From Chara braunii (taxonomy: Eukaryota > Streptophyta > Charophyceae > Charales > Characeae): a stretch of DNA of 64,000 nt. Positions 22,376 to 31,688 of this stretch are shown one piece after another. The notes under the pieces are model-generated. The model searched no databases, was not told where the DNA came from, and saw only the letters and a program-made list of their open reading frames with translations. The stretch spans positions 326,348 to 390,347 of the forward strand of contig BFEA01000005.1 in assembly GCA_003427395.1 (NCBI GenBank), read 5' to 3'. Made by a program: the position numbers and the translations under genes. The stretch's first letter is position 1. Each line of letters begins with the position of its first letter.

Positions 22376-23003
22376 ACGTCCGGGCCCTCCCTGCTGATGC
22401 AGCAGGGAGTGTCCGCTATCGGACAAACCTGAAGCTGGCCTGAAACAGTCTGGTTCCTAACGGAGAAGGCCCAAAACGTGGCCTTTGTCCGAACAGACCG
22501 TAAGTCTGTTCGGACTAACTGCAAGTCCGAAATGACCCCCGAAACAGACAAAAATAGAACAGCAAATAATTTGAAATAAATAAATAAATGCTGCCTCAAA
22601 TCGAACCCTGCAGCCCTTAAGGCTGGCAGTGGGCCTCCAGGGCTCGTGCCTAAATGGTGTGCGGCCTTGGGGGCCCCAGCAACCGTCTGGCCTCTGAAAC
22701 GGGGCCCGTGTGCAGGCTCTCTCTCTCTCTCTCTCTCTCTCTGGCTCTCTCATGAACCCACACTTCCCCCACCTGCACGTGCGACGAACAGGGTAGTGTT
22801 TTTTTTTTTTTGTTTTTTTTTTTTTTTGTTCGGTGAAGATGCATCTGTTTTTCTGTTTTTTTCTCTTTTTTTTGCTTGTTCTCCACTACCGGTAGATGCA
22901 GGTTCGGCGAGGTTCTGCGTACCGGTAGCCATAGGGTAGGAAAAAAAGTAGCTCTAGGTACTGGTGGTTTAAGCGGCATCAGCGGCGGGGTGACGTCCAT
23001 GGT

Positions 23004-23098
23004 TCGGTTTTCTACCGGTTTGTTCACAGTGTGCCAGTTAGCGTGCTGAGCCGGTTTTCTACCGGTTTGTTCACAGCACACCAGTTAACGTGGTGACA
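23004..23098. repeat. 47-bp tandem duplication
   Basis: CGGTTTTCTACCGGTTTGTTCACAG occurs twice, about 48 bp apart, followed in both by CCAGTTA(G/A)CGTG. Confidence 0.8.
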
Positions 23099-23539
23099 GC
23101 AGCCACGTGCGCAGTGTGCGATGAGCATCGATCGATGGGAATATCTTGCAAGGGGACTGCCTGATAGCCGGCTGCCATTGTTTTGTGGGGTGGTTCCCGC
23201 CCGTCGTTTTGTGGCATTTTTTTTGTCTTTTTTTTCCCCACCCGTCGGTTGTGCCCCACATTCTGTGTTGTTGTGTGTGTGGGGGGGGGGGAGAGGAGGG
23301 GGGACCCATTTCTTGCTCGCTTGCCCACCCACATGCATGTGTGTGCCTGCCCACCCACCCACCCGCCCGCCTGCCCACACATTAACATTTTGAAGTTTGC
23401 TGCTAACTATTGTAGTTGGGGTTTCAACCCATGCACAACATTTAGGAACCCAACTGCTGGATGAGATAACCGTTGAAGTAGATTGGGTCCCTGTGTGAGT
23501 GTGTCTTGATCCACCCACAACGTTTGAGTGTGTCGGAGA
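23099..23539. other. Low-complexity spacer
   Basis: Poly-T, poly-G and CCCAC-type runs. No gene or repeat partner seen. Confidence 0.3.
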
Positions 23540-24640
23540 GAACAGGCTGCGTCTTAATCCGCTTGAGTGTCTAATGGTTAGTTCTCAAGTAGAAAAACCG
23601 TCCCAACAAATAGTGCCTCCAGTGGACAAGAGCCTTGTAAAGGGCATAAAGTTCCCTTTCGTAGGTGAACTTCACCAACATCTTTGATGACATCTTCTTG
23701 CTCATGTACTCGATGGGCCTCAACTTTTTCCCTTTCTGCGGGGCCAGCATTGCGCCTATGCCATATTGGCTTGCGTCAGTGGTTACAACGAATGGCCTCT
23801 CCGGATCGGGGACCATGAGAACCTTATGATGCATGAGGGCATGCTTCAGTCTTTTGAAAGAAGCCTCGCATTTGTTTGTTCATTCCCATGGTGTGTCAAG
23901 GCGTGTAAGATCAGTCAAGGGGGTGACCATCGTACTACAGTCCTTCACAAAGTTGCGATAGTAGTCGGTCATCCTTAAGAAAGATCTGACCTCGGTCACA
24001 GAATGAGGTCGTGGCCTGTCACGAATACTAGCCATCTTGACATCTTCGAGCCTTATCCTTTCCACGGATATTTCATGACCCAAGTACAAGATTTTAGTGG
24101 GACTGAACTCGCGTTTCTCTAAATTAATCTTATATTTGTATTGTCATAGGAGTGAAAGTATTGTTTCTACATGTTGGGCATGCTCCTCGACTGTTCTACT
24201 GAAGATAAGAATATCGTCGAGGTACACAACGATGAACTTATCCAAGTAGTCATGAAAAATCATATTCATGGCATGTTGGAATGTGTCGAGCGCATTGCAA
24301 AGGCCAAAGGGCATCACCACAAACTCGTACATGTTGGTCCTCTAGTCTAATGGAAGTCTGATGGTAGCCGGATTTAAAGTCTATCTTGGTAAAGTACCTA
24401 CATCCGTGGACGCTATCCAACAGGTCGTCGATGCGTGGTAGAGGTTTTGCGTTCTTAACGGTGATGGCATTGGGGCCTCTATAATCAATGCACATCCTCA
24501 GTGTCCCCCTCTTCTTCGAGACAAATAGAACTGGTGAGCCGAAGGGGGAGGTGCTAGGCCGAATCCAACCCTTCTCTGTGAGCTCTGTCAGTTGCCAACG
24601 AAACTCGTCCAACTTGGTCGGAGCCATCCCATAGATTCTT
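23540..24640 (-). pseudogene. pol: Gypsy M1 RT and RNase H (broken, 3' truncated)
   Basis: Minus-strand pieces in several frames. RT N-part (24627-24250): [49 protein letters not shown] palm (24332-24144): MPFGLCNA and [10 protein letters not shown], catalytic site intact. Connection segment (24089-23880). RNase H (23834-23571): TTDASQYGIGAMLA and YERELYAL. It breaks off in the RNase H YSDHETLR-like segment, which reads LRTNH then stop. No integrase follows, so the element is truncated at about 23540. Confidence 0.85.
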
Positions 24641-24965
24641 CCGTTCGCTGTCTTGCTACCCGGGATTTTATGGCATGGACAACCACTACGTCCTTGACAT
24701 AGTCATTTACAAAAATGCGCTCTTTGTTGGCCAGGGTAGATGGTAAAGATCTACCCAAGCGCTGCATCCGGTCTCCTAGGCGCAGTCTCTCAACGCAGTT
24801 GCGACTTTTGAAGTTCCGCGTGGAGCCAATGTCTACGAAGGCACCACACTTGCGGCCACCTACACCAACTTCCTCGACGAAATGCTCCCCTCTAGGACCT
24901 CTAGATGGTGCCACCCAAGACTCACGAGGGCCCCTTGCTGACCACTCGGTTTCCAAGTCTTCCAA
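24640..24965 (-). pseudogene. pro: Gypsy M1 protease remnant
   Basis: A 125-codon minus-strand frame contains GAFVDIGSTRNF, the retropepsin active-site region, with DIG in place of D(S/T)G. RNCVERLRLG follows, as in the gypsy-1/2/3 proteases. The sequence between this segment and RT is shorter than in gypsy-2, implying loss of much of the protease C-terminus and spacer. It shifts frame into RT around 24630. Confidence 0.7.
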
Positions 24966-25253
24966 GGCCTCAGATACATCTAACGAACAGAGTGTCGTTT
25001 AGCCCATATGCATCTGCGGGGTGACTAGAGAGTCGATAGCTTCGGCCAACTCCTGAAGTGGTGAGGGTACATCAACCACTTCAGCATGAGTAGAAGCAGC
25101 TATTACTTCTATTGAGTGGATGTGTTTCCCTGATTGGAGCTCGTAGAGGCACCACTCTAGGCGAAAGATCACCCAGAACCACCTTTGGGAGGAATCTTTT
25201 AAGAGACTTTCGCGTTCTTGCATTTGAACTGTTGATGGCCATATTCGCTGTTG

Positions 25254-25987
25254 TTAAACCACTAGTACCTCCGAGCCTTTTTTTGCCGACCCTGAATTTC
25301 ACTGCGCTCCAAGTTTGTCGTGCCTAGATACCACTCCATTTTCTTTTTGGTACTCTCACGGAAAGAAGAAAAAAAAAAAAAAGGTTGCGGCCATGAAACT
25401 CAAAAAAAAAAAAAAAAAAGGAAACTAAGCTTTGGTCGTGATTGCAGTTGTATACATTCTTGGAAGTGGTAGTGTGAGTGTGCCCTCAACGACGACATCT
25501 TAGCCCCGTGGCCAGGTTGTGAGATTCGAAAAGAGAATAGAAGGAAAAAAAAAAAAAACGGGCACACGGATCCAACCGTGAAAATGGTTGGATACATTCC
25601 CCTAAGAGCCAGTGTGATGAGTGTTACAATCCTCTGACAAAACACAACTTGAGCAGATCACGAATTCCGCCCTACCTCGTTGGCAGGGAACTCGTAAGAA
25701 ACACACGACAAAAAAAAAAAAAAAAAACAGTAACATTCAGAATGTGACCGCCTTACCTGTAAGGTGCATTCTGTGGAGGAAGAATGTGAGCACGGCCTCC
25801 TATACTACCCTGCCCGACATCATTGCAGTAGAGAAAGCATTTTTTTTTTCCCTTTTCCTTTAACTTGCGGGCACTATAAAACTCAGATTTATGGGACATT
25901 GCTGACCCTGTGTCCCACCCCCGATTTCTTCGGGAACTGGCAAAAACTCATAATTTCCCAACACTGGCGGAGGTACTAGTGGTTTAA
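25254..25987. mobile_element. TTAA-flanked TIR element, copy 1 (734 bp including TTAAs)
   Basis: Left end TTAAACCACTAGTACCTCCG (25254-25273). Right end CGGAGGTACTAGTGGTTTAA (25968-25987), its perfect 20-bp reverse complement. The interior is AT-rich with long A and T runs and no transposase, so it is MITE-like. It lies exactly inside the zinc-knuckle codons of the M1 gag. Removing it with one TTAA rejoins GCTTGCA-TTAA-CAACAGCG in frame into a knuckle-like C-X13-C motif. That confirms the boundaries and the TTAA duplication. Confidence 0.82.
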
Positions 25988-26930
25988 TGCAAGCTCCTCA
26001 CGAGTACCGGTTCCTCCACACATCCTGATCCAGGCCATCCCTCACCCAAGCCGCTATCTTATTTGAGTTTTGAGCCTGCCCCTGACTCTTTTGTTGACTG
26101 CCTTTGTCACGACCAACTTCCTTTTGTTTGGTTATGCCGCCGAGGTTGCCACCCTCTCCCTTCTCCTCGCCACCTATCTTTGTTTCCTCTACAAGATCAG
26201 AGAGATCATCGATCTCGGTTTGATTCCCATCAGAATCAACCATCATCAATCGACTACCCTTCTTTTTCCATTCTTGTGGGGGCTTCTTTTTCCTCCCGTT
26301 TGTAAGAGGTTGCTGTGCTCCTCTTAGCTTGGCCTCTAAATCTAAGGCCTTTTTGCTGAAGGAGTCAAGAGTATGATACGATGCTAGGGTTCTTGATGTC
26401 TGTCGGAAGACATCGAAGATACATGGTCAGTAAGACTTGTGGATCATAGTGGACACCCGGGACAACTATGAGTTTATCCACGGTGGCGGTGAGCTCACGC
26501 GTGGACTTGTACCTTTTGGTATCAAGCCGGGCCAATGCATCAATGGCCTGCTGGGGCTGTTGGGGCTTGTGCCATCATGTCTCAACCAATTCCATGAGAC
26601 TCTCCAATGTGTGGGTCTTTGCCCAATCATTCATTCGCCGGCCGTATCCCTCAGATGCCACTATTCCATCTAAGCCATCTTGCTCCCGATCCCTCAAGGT
26701 ATGAGGCGGTTGTGATCACCTCTTCTTCCAACAACGTCCTCTTCGCCCTAGCCCACACTGGAACCATCCTCAACCATGTGTCAAGTACCTCGTCCTTCGT
26801 ATCTCCTGAGAAAGACGGGTGGTTTCAGTGGGGTCTTGGGGTACCAAGCCTGTTGTAGTCCCTTTTGTGGAACTGGCTACTGTCCTGTAGCGGCAAAAGT
26901 TGGACCTTCTCCGATCTCGTTGAGGACCAA
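25988..26930 (-). pseudogene. gag: Gypsy M1 gag (broken, split by TIR element)
   Basis: Minus-strand gag pieces. At 26840-26670 a segment reads VLDTWLRMVPVWARAKRTLL, then SYLEGSGARWL, the retrotransposon gag signature. At 26650-26440, RRMNDWAKTHTLESLMELVET then ALARLDTKRYKSTRELTATV. At 26249-25998 a Lys/Gln/Gly-rich linker ends in WRNRYS, a stop, and the first half of the zinc knuckle. The second half resumes beyond the TIR element at about 25253-25200 (EYGHQQFKCKN). The knuckle has Asn where the second Cys belongs. Frameshifts near 26815 and 26665 and several stops make it dead. Confidence 0.8.
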
Positions 26931-26995
26931 GCACAACACGATCGGCTTGTTAGATGTACAGATATGGCTGAAAGTCTGAAGTAGGTGTACGATTA

Positions 26996-27257
26996 CCAAA
27001 ATGTGCCTTTGTACTTAGTAATCTTTGAATTACCTTTTCTGAATTGAACATCGTTTGATTTTGTTTTTGTTTAGGTAGCTCAGTTGGTTAGAGCAAAGGA
27101 CTGAAAATCCTTGTGTCAGTGGTCTATGGTCCCCGGAATGAGTTCGTCATTCCAGGTGTCTTTCATGCATGCTCCACGCATGAAATAAGTCATGTCCGTC
27201 TCGTTCCAAAATGTGCCTTTGTACTTAGTAATCTTTGAATGACCTTTTCTGAATTGA
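26996..27257. repeat. 52-bp direct repeat flanking the tRNA-like fragment
   Basis: 26996-27047 and 27206-27257 are identical except for one base (AAT(T/G)ACC). They begin CCAAAATGTGCCTTTGTACT and end TTTTCTGAATTGA. The 158 bp between them carries the tRNA-like sequence. Confidence 0.92.
27069..27123 (+). tRNA. Partial mitochondrial-type tRNA-Phe (GAA), pseudogene
   Basis: GTTTAGGTA then D-arm GCTC-AGTTGGTTA-GAGC, then anticodon stem AAGGA / TCCTT around the loop CTGAAAA, giving anticodon GAA (Phe). The variable region GTGTC and start of the T arm (AGTGG) follow. Homology then stops, so the T loop and 3' acceptor half are missing and it cannot be a functional tRNA. The sequence resembles plant and algal mitochondrial tRNA-Phe far more than the nuclear gene (recalled, not searched). 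A nuclear insertion of organellar DNA is the likely source. Confidence 0.75.
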
Positions 27258-27360
27258 TTGCTTGGAACAAACCCGCCTCAACACCATGATCTTTTCTGCT
27301 TGTGCCGGAACCAGACGATTCTAGCTCAAGTTTATCGTCGTCTCCCTCAGCGCATCGACG

Positions 27361-30300
27361 GTGAAGTTCCAGGCCCTCCTTGATATTGGTGCCACCGACA
27401 ACTTCATCACCGAAGCCTGTGTCCGCAAAGCCGGCCTCTCTTCCATCGACGATGACTCCCCGATCACCATCCGACTAGGGGATAAGGACTCAGCCATCGT
27501 TGTCAATCGCACTGTCCCCGAGACCCTCATGACTGTCGGTCCTCTTCGCAGTCAGGTCTCCTTCGATGTCATGCTCCTCATGTGCGACATCGTCTTGGGG
27601 ACTCCATGGCTTGACCGTTTCATGCCCTACTCCTTCCACCCCTCCTTCGTTCGACTCACCCGCCCTCCTAACTCTCCTCTTGATATCCCTTACCTTCTCC
27701 CCCCTTCTACCCCACCCCCTGTCTCCCCTCACCAATTCCTTCACATGTGTCGTGAACACCCCGACTCCGCTTACTATTGTCGTGTTATCGACCACGAGCG
27801 TCCCGAGGACTTGCTTCCAACGGACAAACCCGACCAAGACCCCCCTTCCAATCCTCACATCACCGCTCTCCTCTCTGAATTCAAGGACGTCTTCCCTGAG
27901 TCCTTGGCCGCCGGTCTACCTCCCGATCGAGGTGTATCCCACACCATTGATCTCAAGCCCGGCCATTTTCCTCCTTGCTGCCCTCCGTACCAACTCTCAG
28001 TCCCCGAGGCTGAAGAGCTCAATGAACTCCTTGAAAAAGGATTCATTAAGCCTAGCTCCTCCCCCTTCGGAACCAGTTGCCTCTTCGTCAAGAAGAACGA
28101 CACCTCGGAACTCCTCATGTGCACAGACTACCGTGCCTTGAACCGGATCACGGTTTAGAACAAGTACCCACTCCCCCGGATATCTTAACTTCTTGATCGC
28201 CTCCGTGGAGCCAAATATTTCACCAAGATCGACCTCCACAGTGGCTTCCACCAGATCCGTATCCGCGAGGAGGACACCCACAAGACCGCATTCCACTCTC
28301 GGTTCGGGCACTACAAGTTCCTCGTAATGCCTTTCAGACTCGCCAATGCCCCCGCCACATTCCAGTCCACCATGAACTACATCTTCCGTGACCTCCTCGA
28401 AGTCTGTGTCGTCGTGTACCTTGATGACATCCTCATCTTTAGCGCCACCTTTGAGTCCCACCCTCAGCACATTCGCCAAGTCCTCTCGATCCTCCGAGAG
28501 CAAAAATTCTACGCCAAGCTCAGCAAATGTACGTTTGCCGCTTCGAGCGTCGAATACCTTGGCCACATTGTCTCCGCTGAAGCCCATCCGTATGGACCCC
28601 TCGAAGGTCACAGCCCTCGTCGAGTAACCCCCGCCCAAGACCCTCCTCCAACTCCTTCCTCAGCCTTGCCAACTATTACCGCCCGTTCATCCGCAACTTT
28701 TTCGAGATCTCTTACCCTCTCCACGAACTCGCATGCAAGGACAATCCCTTCAATTGGAACGATGGCCGCCAACACGCGTTTGACTTCCTCAAGCAAACCA
28801 TCACCACGGCCCCTGTCCTCAAGATCGCCGACCCCACTCGCCATTTCTATGTCACCACTGATGCCTCCGACTTCGCCATTGGAGCCGTACTGTCCCAACA
28901 TTTCCCCCACGAAACCGCCGAGACCCCCGCCATCAAGGACTCGCCCACTCACCCCGAGGCTCCACCCGACGAATACCCCATCACCTTCGCAAGCAAGAAG
29001 CTCCTTCCCGCGGGGATGAATTACCCCTCCAACGAGAAAGAACTCCTCGCCGTGATTCACGCCCTCACAGTTTGGCGCCCGTACCTCGACGGGCAATACT
29101 TCACCATCCGCACTTACAACACCATCGTTTCTTCCATTCTCACCAAGAAAGACATCACCCCACGCCAAGCTCGATGGCTCGATTCCTTGCCCAGTTCACA
29201 TTCATCATTTGCCATACCCCCGGCAAAAGCAACCGCGTTGTTGATGCCCTCTCTCGACAACCAACCACAAGCCCCCCGAGAAAATCTACGCCACCATGAC
29301 CCATATCCAGCTCCTCCCATCACTCCATCACCGATACACCCAAGGCTACCTCTCTTTCCCAGACTTCGCCACCATTTACAACAAGCTCCGCGATCTTGAC
29401 CCAGTCCCCGATTACTCCCTCCAGGACAACCTCCTCTACATCGACACCAAAGGCACTCGCCGACTATGCATCCCTGGCACGCATGGTCTCCGTACCCAGC
29501 TCTTGGCCGAGCACCACGACGCCAAGACCGCAGGTCACCTCGGTTTTCAGAAAACCTTTGACACCATCTCCCGCTACTTCTATTGGCCGTCTATACTCAC
29601 CGACGTCAAACATACATTTGCTCATGTCCCACGTGTCAGGTTGTCAATCCCTCGAACCAGGCCAAACCCGGCAAACTCCAATCATTGTCCATCCCCACTC
29701 ACCGGTGGCAGTCCATTTGCATGGACTTCGTGTGCGGTCCCCCTAAGACCGACCGCGGACATGATTGCATCTATGTCATTGTCTGTTGTCTGACCAAACG
29801 AGCCCACTTCATTCCTTGCACCACCTCGCACACCGCCAAAGACATCGCCTTACTCTTCTTCGACCATGTTGCATGCCAACACAGCCTCCTCGAGAATATC
29901 ATCAGGGACCGCGAACCCCGTTTCCTCTCACAGTTCTGGAAACAACTCTTCAACGCCTACGGAACTACACTTAAGTATAGCACTGCATTCCACCCATAAA
30001 CCGATGGACAAACCGAGAAGATGAACGGTACTCTCCAAGGAATCCTACAGAAGTACTGTCATCCACATCAACACGATTGGGATCAGTTGCTCACCGCCGT
30101 CGAGATCGCCTACAACAAAGTTGTCTGTCCTTCCACTGGCATGTCTCCATTCTACCTTGACCTTGGCTACCATTCGCGCTTGCCCTTTGATTTCCTGCTT
30201 CCCTCGCAACTCAACCCCTCCACACCCTGCCGTTCCCTCAATGAATGGGTAGCAACAATGAATCGACTCCTCGGCAACGCAATCGAAGCCCTCGAGAGAA

Positions 30301-30755
30301 CACAAGAACAACAAGCAAACAAGATCAACAAACACAGACGAGACTTGCAATTCAAAGTAGGGGACAAAGTCTGGCTCTCCGCCAAATGCTTTGAACCCGA
30401 ACATGGATTGTCAAAGAAACTCTCGAACAAATGGCTTGAACCCTTCCCCATCATTGAAAAAACCTTCGATGTCTACAAACTCCAACTCCCCCCCCGACAT
30501 GAGTCGCGTCCACCCAGTCTTCCACGTCGAATACTTGAAGGATTATCATGAATCCCCACCCCAATTCGCCGACCGCCAATATCCTAGACCTCCACCTATC
30601 ATGTTACCCACAGGCTGAAGCGATCATAGGTCGACGAACTACTCAGGTATCTGACCACCAGGAACCAATCACTGAATACAAAGTCAAATGGACCGGATAC
30701 CCCGACAAAGAATCTACATAGGAACCTCTATTGACTCTCAAGAATGCCATGAAGC
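27361..30755 (+). pseudogene. pol: Chromovirus B pol: protease to chromodomain (broken, 3' truncated)
   Basis: Frame 27361-28158 holds protease (LLDIGATDNFI, DIG in place of D(S/T)G; VLGTPWLDRFMPYSF) and the start of RT ([15 protein letters not shown]). Stops at 28156 and about 28187 interrupt RT, which resumes to YLDDILIF at about 28414-28437. A frameshift follows near 28585. RNase H (28840-29270), integrase zinc and core (29460-30010, [26 protein letters not shown]) and the C-terminus (30021-30551) follow with further shifts. A TAA at 29997 replaces the CAG of chromovirus A. The chromodomain reads EYKVKWTGYPDKEST, then TAG where the conserved Trp belongs. It is cut at 30755 by the M2-family LTR. 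Same family as chromovirus A but a distinct copy. Confidence 0.88.
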
Positions 30756-31675
30756 TAATCCCTCTTCAAAATGTTTGAAGTCCCATGTCAAGTCTGGAGC
30801 CAAATGTCACCAAGCTCTCTCTCTCTCTCTCGTTGTCTGCTGATGCAGTGAAGTCAAATAGCGAGAGGGTGAGAAGGAGATGGTGGACTGAGAAGAGGAA
30901 GAAGAGAACTCTCTCTCTCATGTGTTAGGTACTAACCTATGAAGATGGCATTGTGCTACAGGTACCTCGAAGACAAAGCTGGAGCAATGGTGCTGCAGGT
31001 AAGTCCCTCTGGCCTCCACCCAATCTCTCTCTCTCTAGTACTACTCTAGCCGCTATGGCGCTCAGCGCTGAAGACTACAGCTAACGCTACTAGCGCCCAA
31101 CGCTGAAGACTACTGCTAACGCTACTACTACTCATCCTACAACGCTCCTCCAGAGTGCTGCTGCCGAATCCTGAAGACTAATGACTGCCTCCTGCCTCCT
31201 GAACTGCACGTGAAGTGCCTGGGAAGTGCCTAGGAACTACCTGCAGCCTGCAGGGCGGGCCAGTCTTATATATTGCTGGCCCGTTCAGGAGGCTGCTCTT
31301 GCCAATGCCAAAATGTGCCAGACCCTGGGGTTGAAGCTCAAACAAAGGTTGTCTTGAAAATAGGCCAAAAATGGCCTGAGCTAAAACCCTAGTCTGGTGC
31401 CTGAGTTTCAGGGCAGGTCGATCTTATCCGTTTCAGGCTGAAAAGACTCAAGGCCGGAAAGGCCCTGATTTAGGCTGAAACGACACAAGGCCTGTAGGCC
31501 CTTGTTTTTAGGCTTTCAGGCTGAAAACGACACAGGGCCTGTATGCCCTTGTTTTCAGGCTTTTAGGCTGAAAGCAACACGGGGCTTGTAGGCCCTTGTT
31601 TTCAGGCTTTCAAGCTGAAAACAACACGGGCCTGAAAATGGCCCGTGCAGCCTGTTGCAGGCGCAACATGTAACA
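30756..31675 (-). mobile_element. Gypsy M2 3' LTR (family R)
   Basis: On the minus strand it begins TGTTACATGTTGCGCC at 31675, immediately after a polypurine tract. It is 920 bp and closely matches the solo copy at 45563-47030. A TATATAAG box lies at about 31266-31273 (minus), and ACTTACCTG about 265 bp downstream at 30996-31004. Repeats of TTTCAGGCTGAAAA(C/G)-type palindromes fill 31400-31640. The inner end abuts chromovirus B chromodomain sequence, so this LTR marks M2's insertion into B. No partner LTR is visible on the right of M2. Confidence 0.78.
30996..31004 (-). promoter_or_regulatory. ACTTACCTG motif in M2 LTR (CAGGTAAGT on +)
   Basis: Perfect 9-mer. The same site is present in the solo LTR at 46352-46360. 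Confidence 0.55.
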
Positions 31676-31688
31676 CCCCCCCCTCCTT
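31676..31688 (-). other. Polypurine tract of gypsy M2
   Basis: The minus strand reads AAGGAGGGGGGGG directly before the LTR start TGTTACATG. This is the classic PPT-LTR junction and fixes the element's orientation. Confidence 0.8.

Larger units (their letters stand above)
20968..22972. mobile_element. TTAA-flanked TIR element, copy 2 (about 2.0 kb, non-autonomous)
   Basis: The left end reads TTAAACCACCAGTACCT (20968-20984). The right end reads AGGTACTGGTGGTTTAA (22956-22972), its exact reverse complement. The same terminal sequence, with one base difference, bounds 25254-25987. TTAA at both outer ends is most simply a 4-bp target duplication. The interior has no transposase. It holds (GA)/(CT) tracts, a dispersed repeat (21470-21650), the LTR-like F4 (22085-22375) and poly-T runs. 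ACTACCGGTA-type palindromic motifs sit near both ends (21049, 22889, 22914). TTAA targeting is typical of piggyBac-like transposases, but the terminal bases are not diagnostic. Nested insertions may have inflated its size. Confidence 0.65.
26900..27360 (+). pseudogene. Chromovirus B, gag-protease linker split by an insert
   Basis: 26915-26957 matches chromovirus A 14092-14133 (VEDQAQHDRLV versus VEEQAQHDRLV). The match resumes at about 27262 with LEQTRLNTMIFSACAGT against IEQRQLNNMISAACAGT. Between them lies about 305 bp that is foreign to the element (see the tRNA-like entry). Chromovirus B has no recognisable gag upstream. M1 abuts it directly, so its 5' part is lost. Confidence 0.75.

Noticed and set aside
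26063-26327. Plus-strand frame with a hydrophobic stretch (MSLPLTLLLTAFVTTNFLLFG)
   Set aside because: It is the complement of the M1 gag linker. The minus strand carries the coherent gag signal.
27069-27123. Functional nuclear tRNA gene
   Set aside because: The T loop and 3' acceptor strand are absent, and the sequence is organelle-like.
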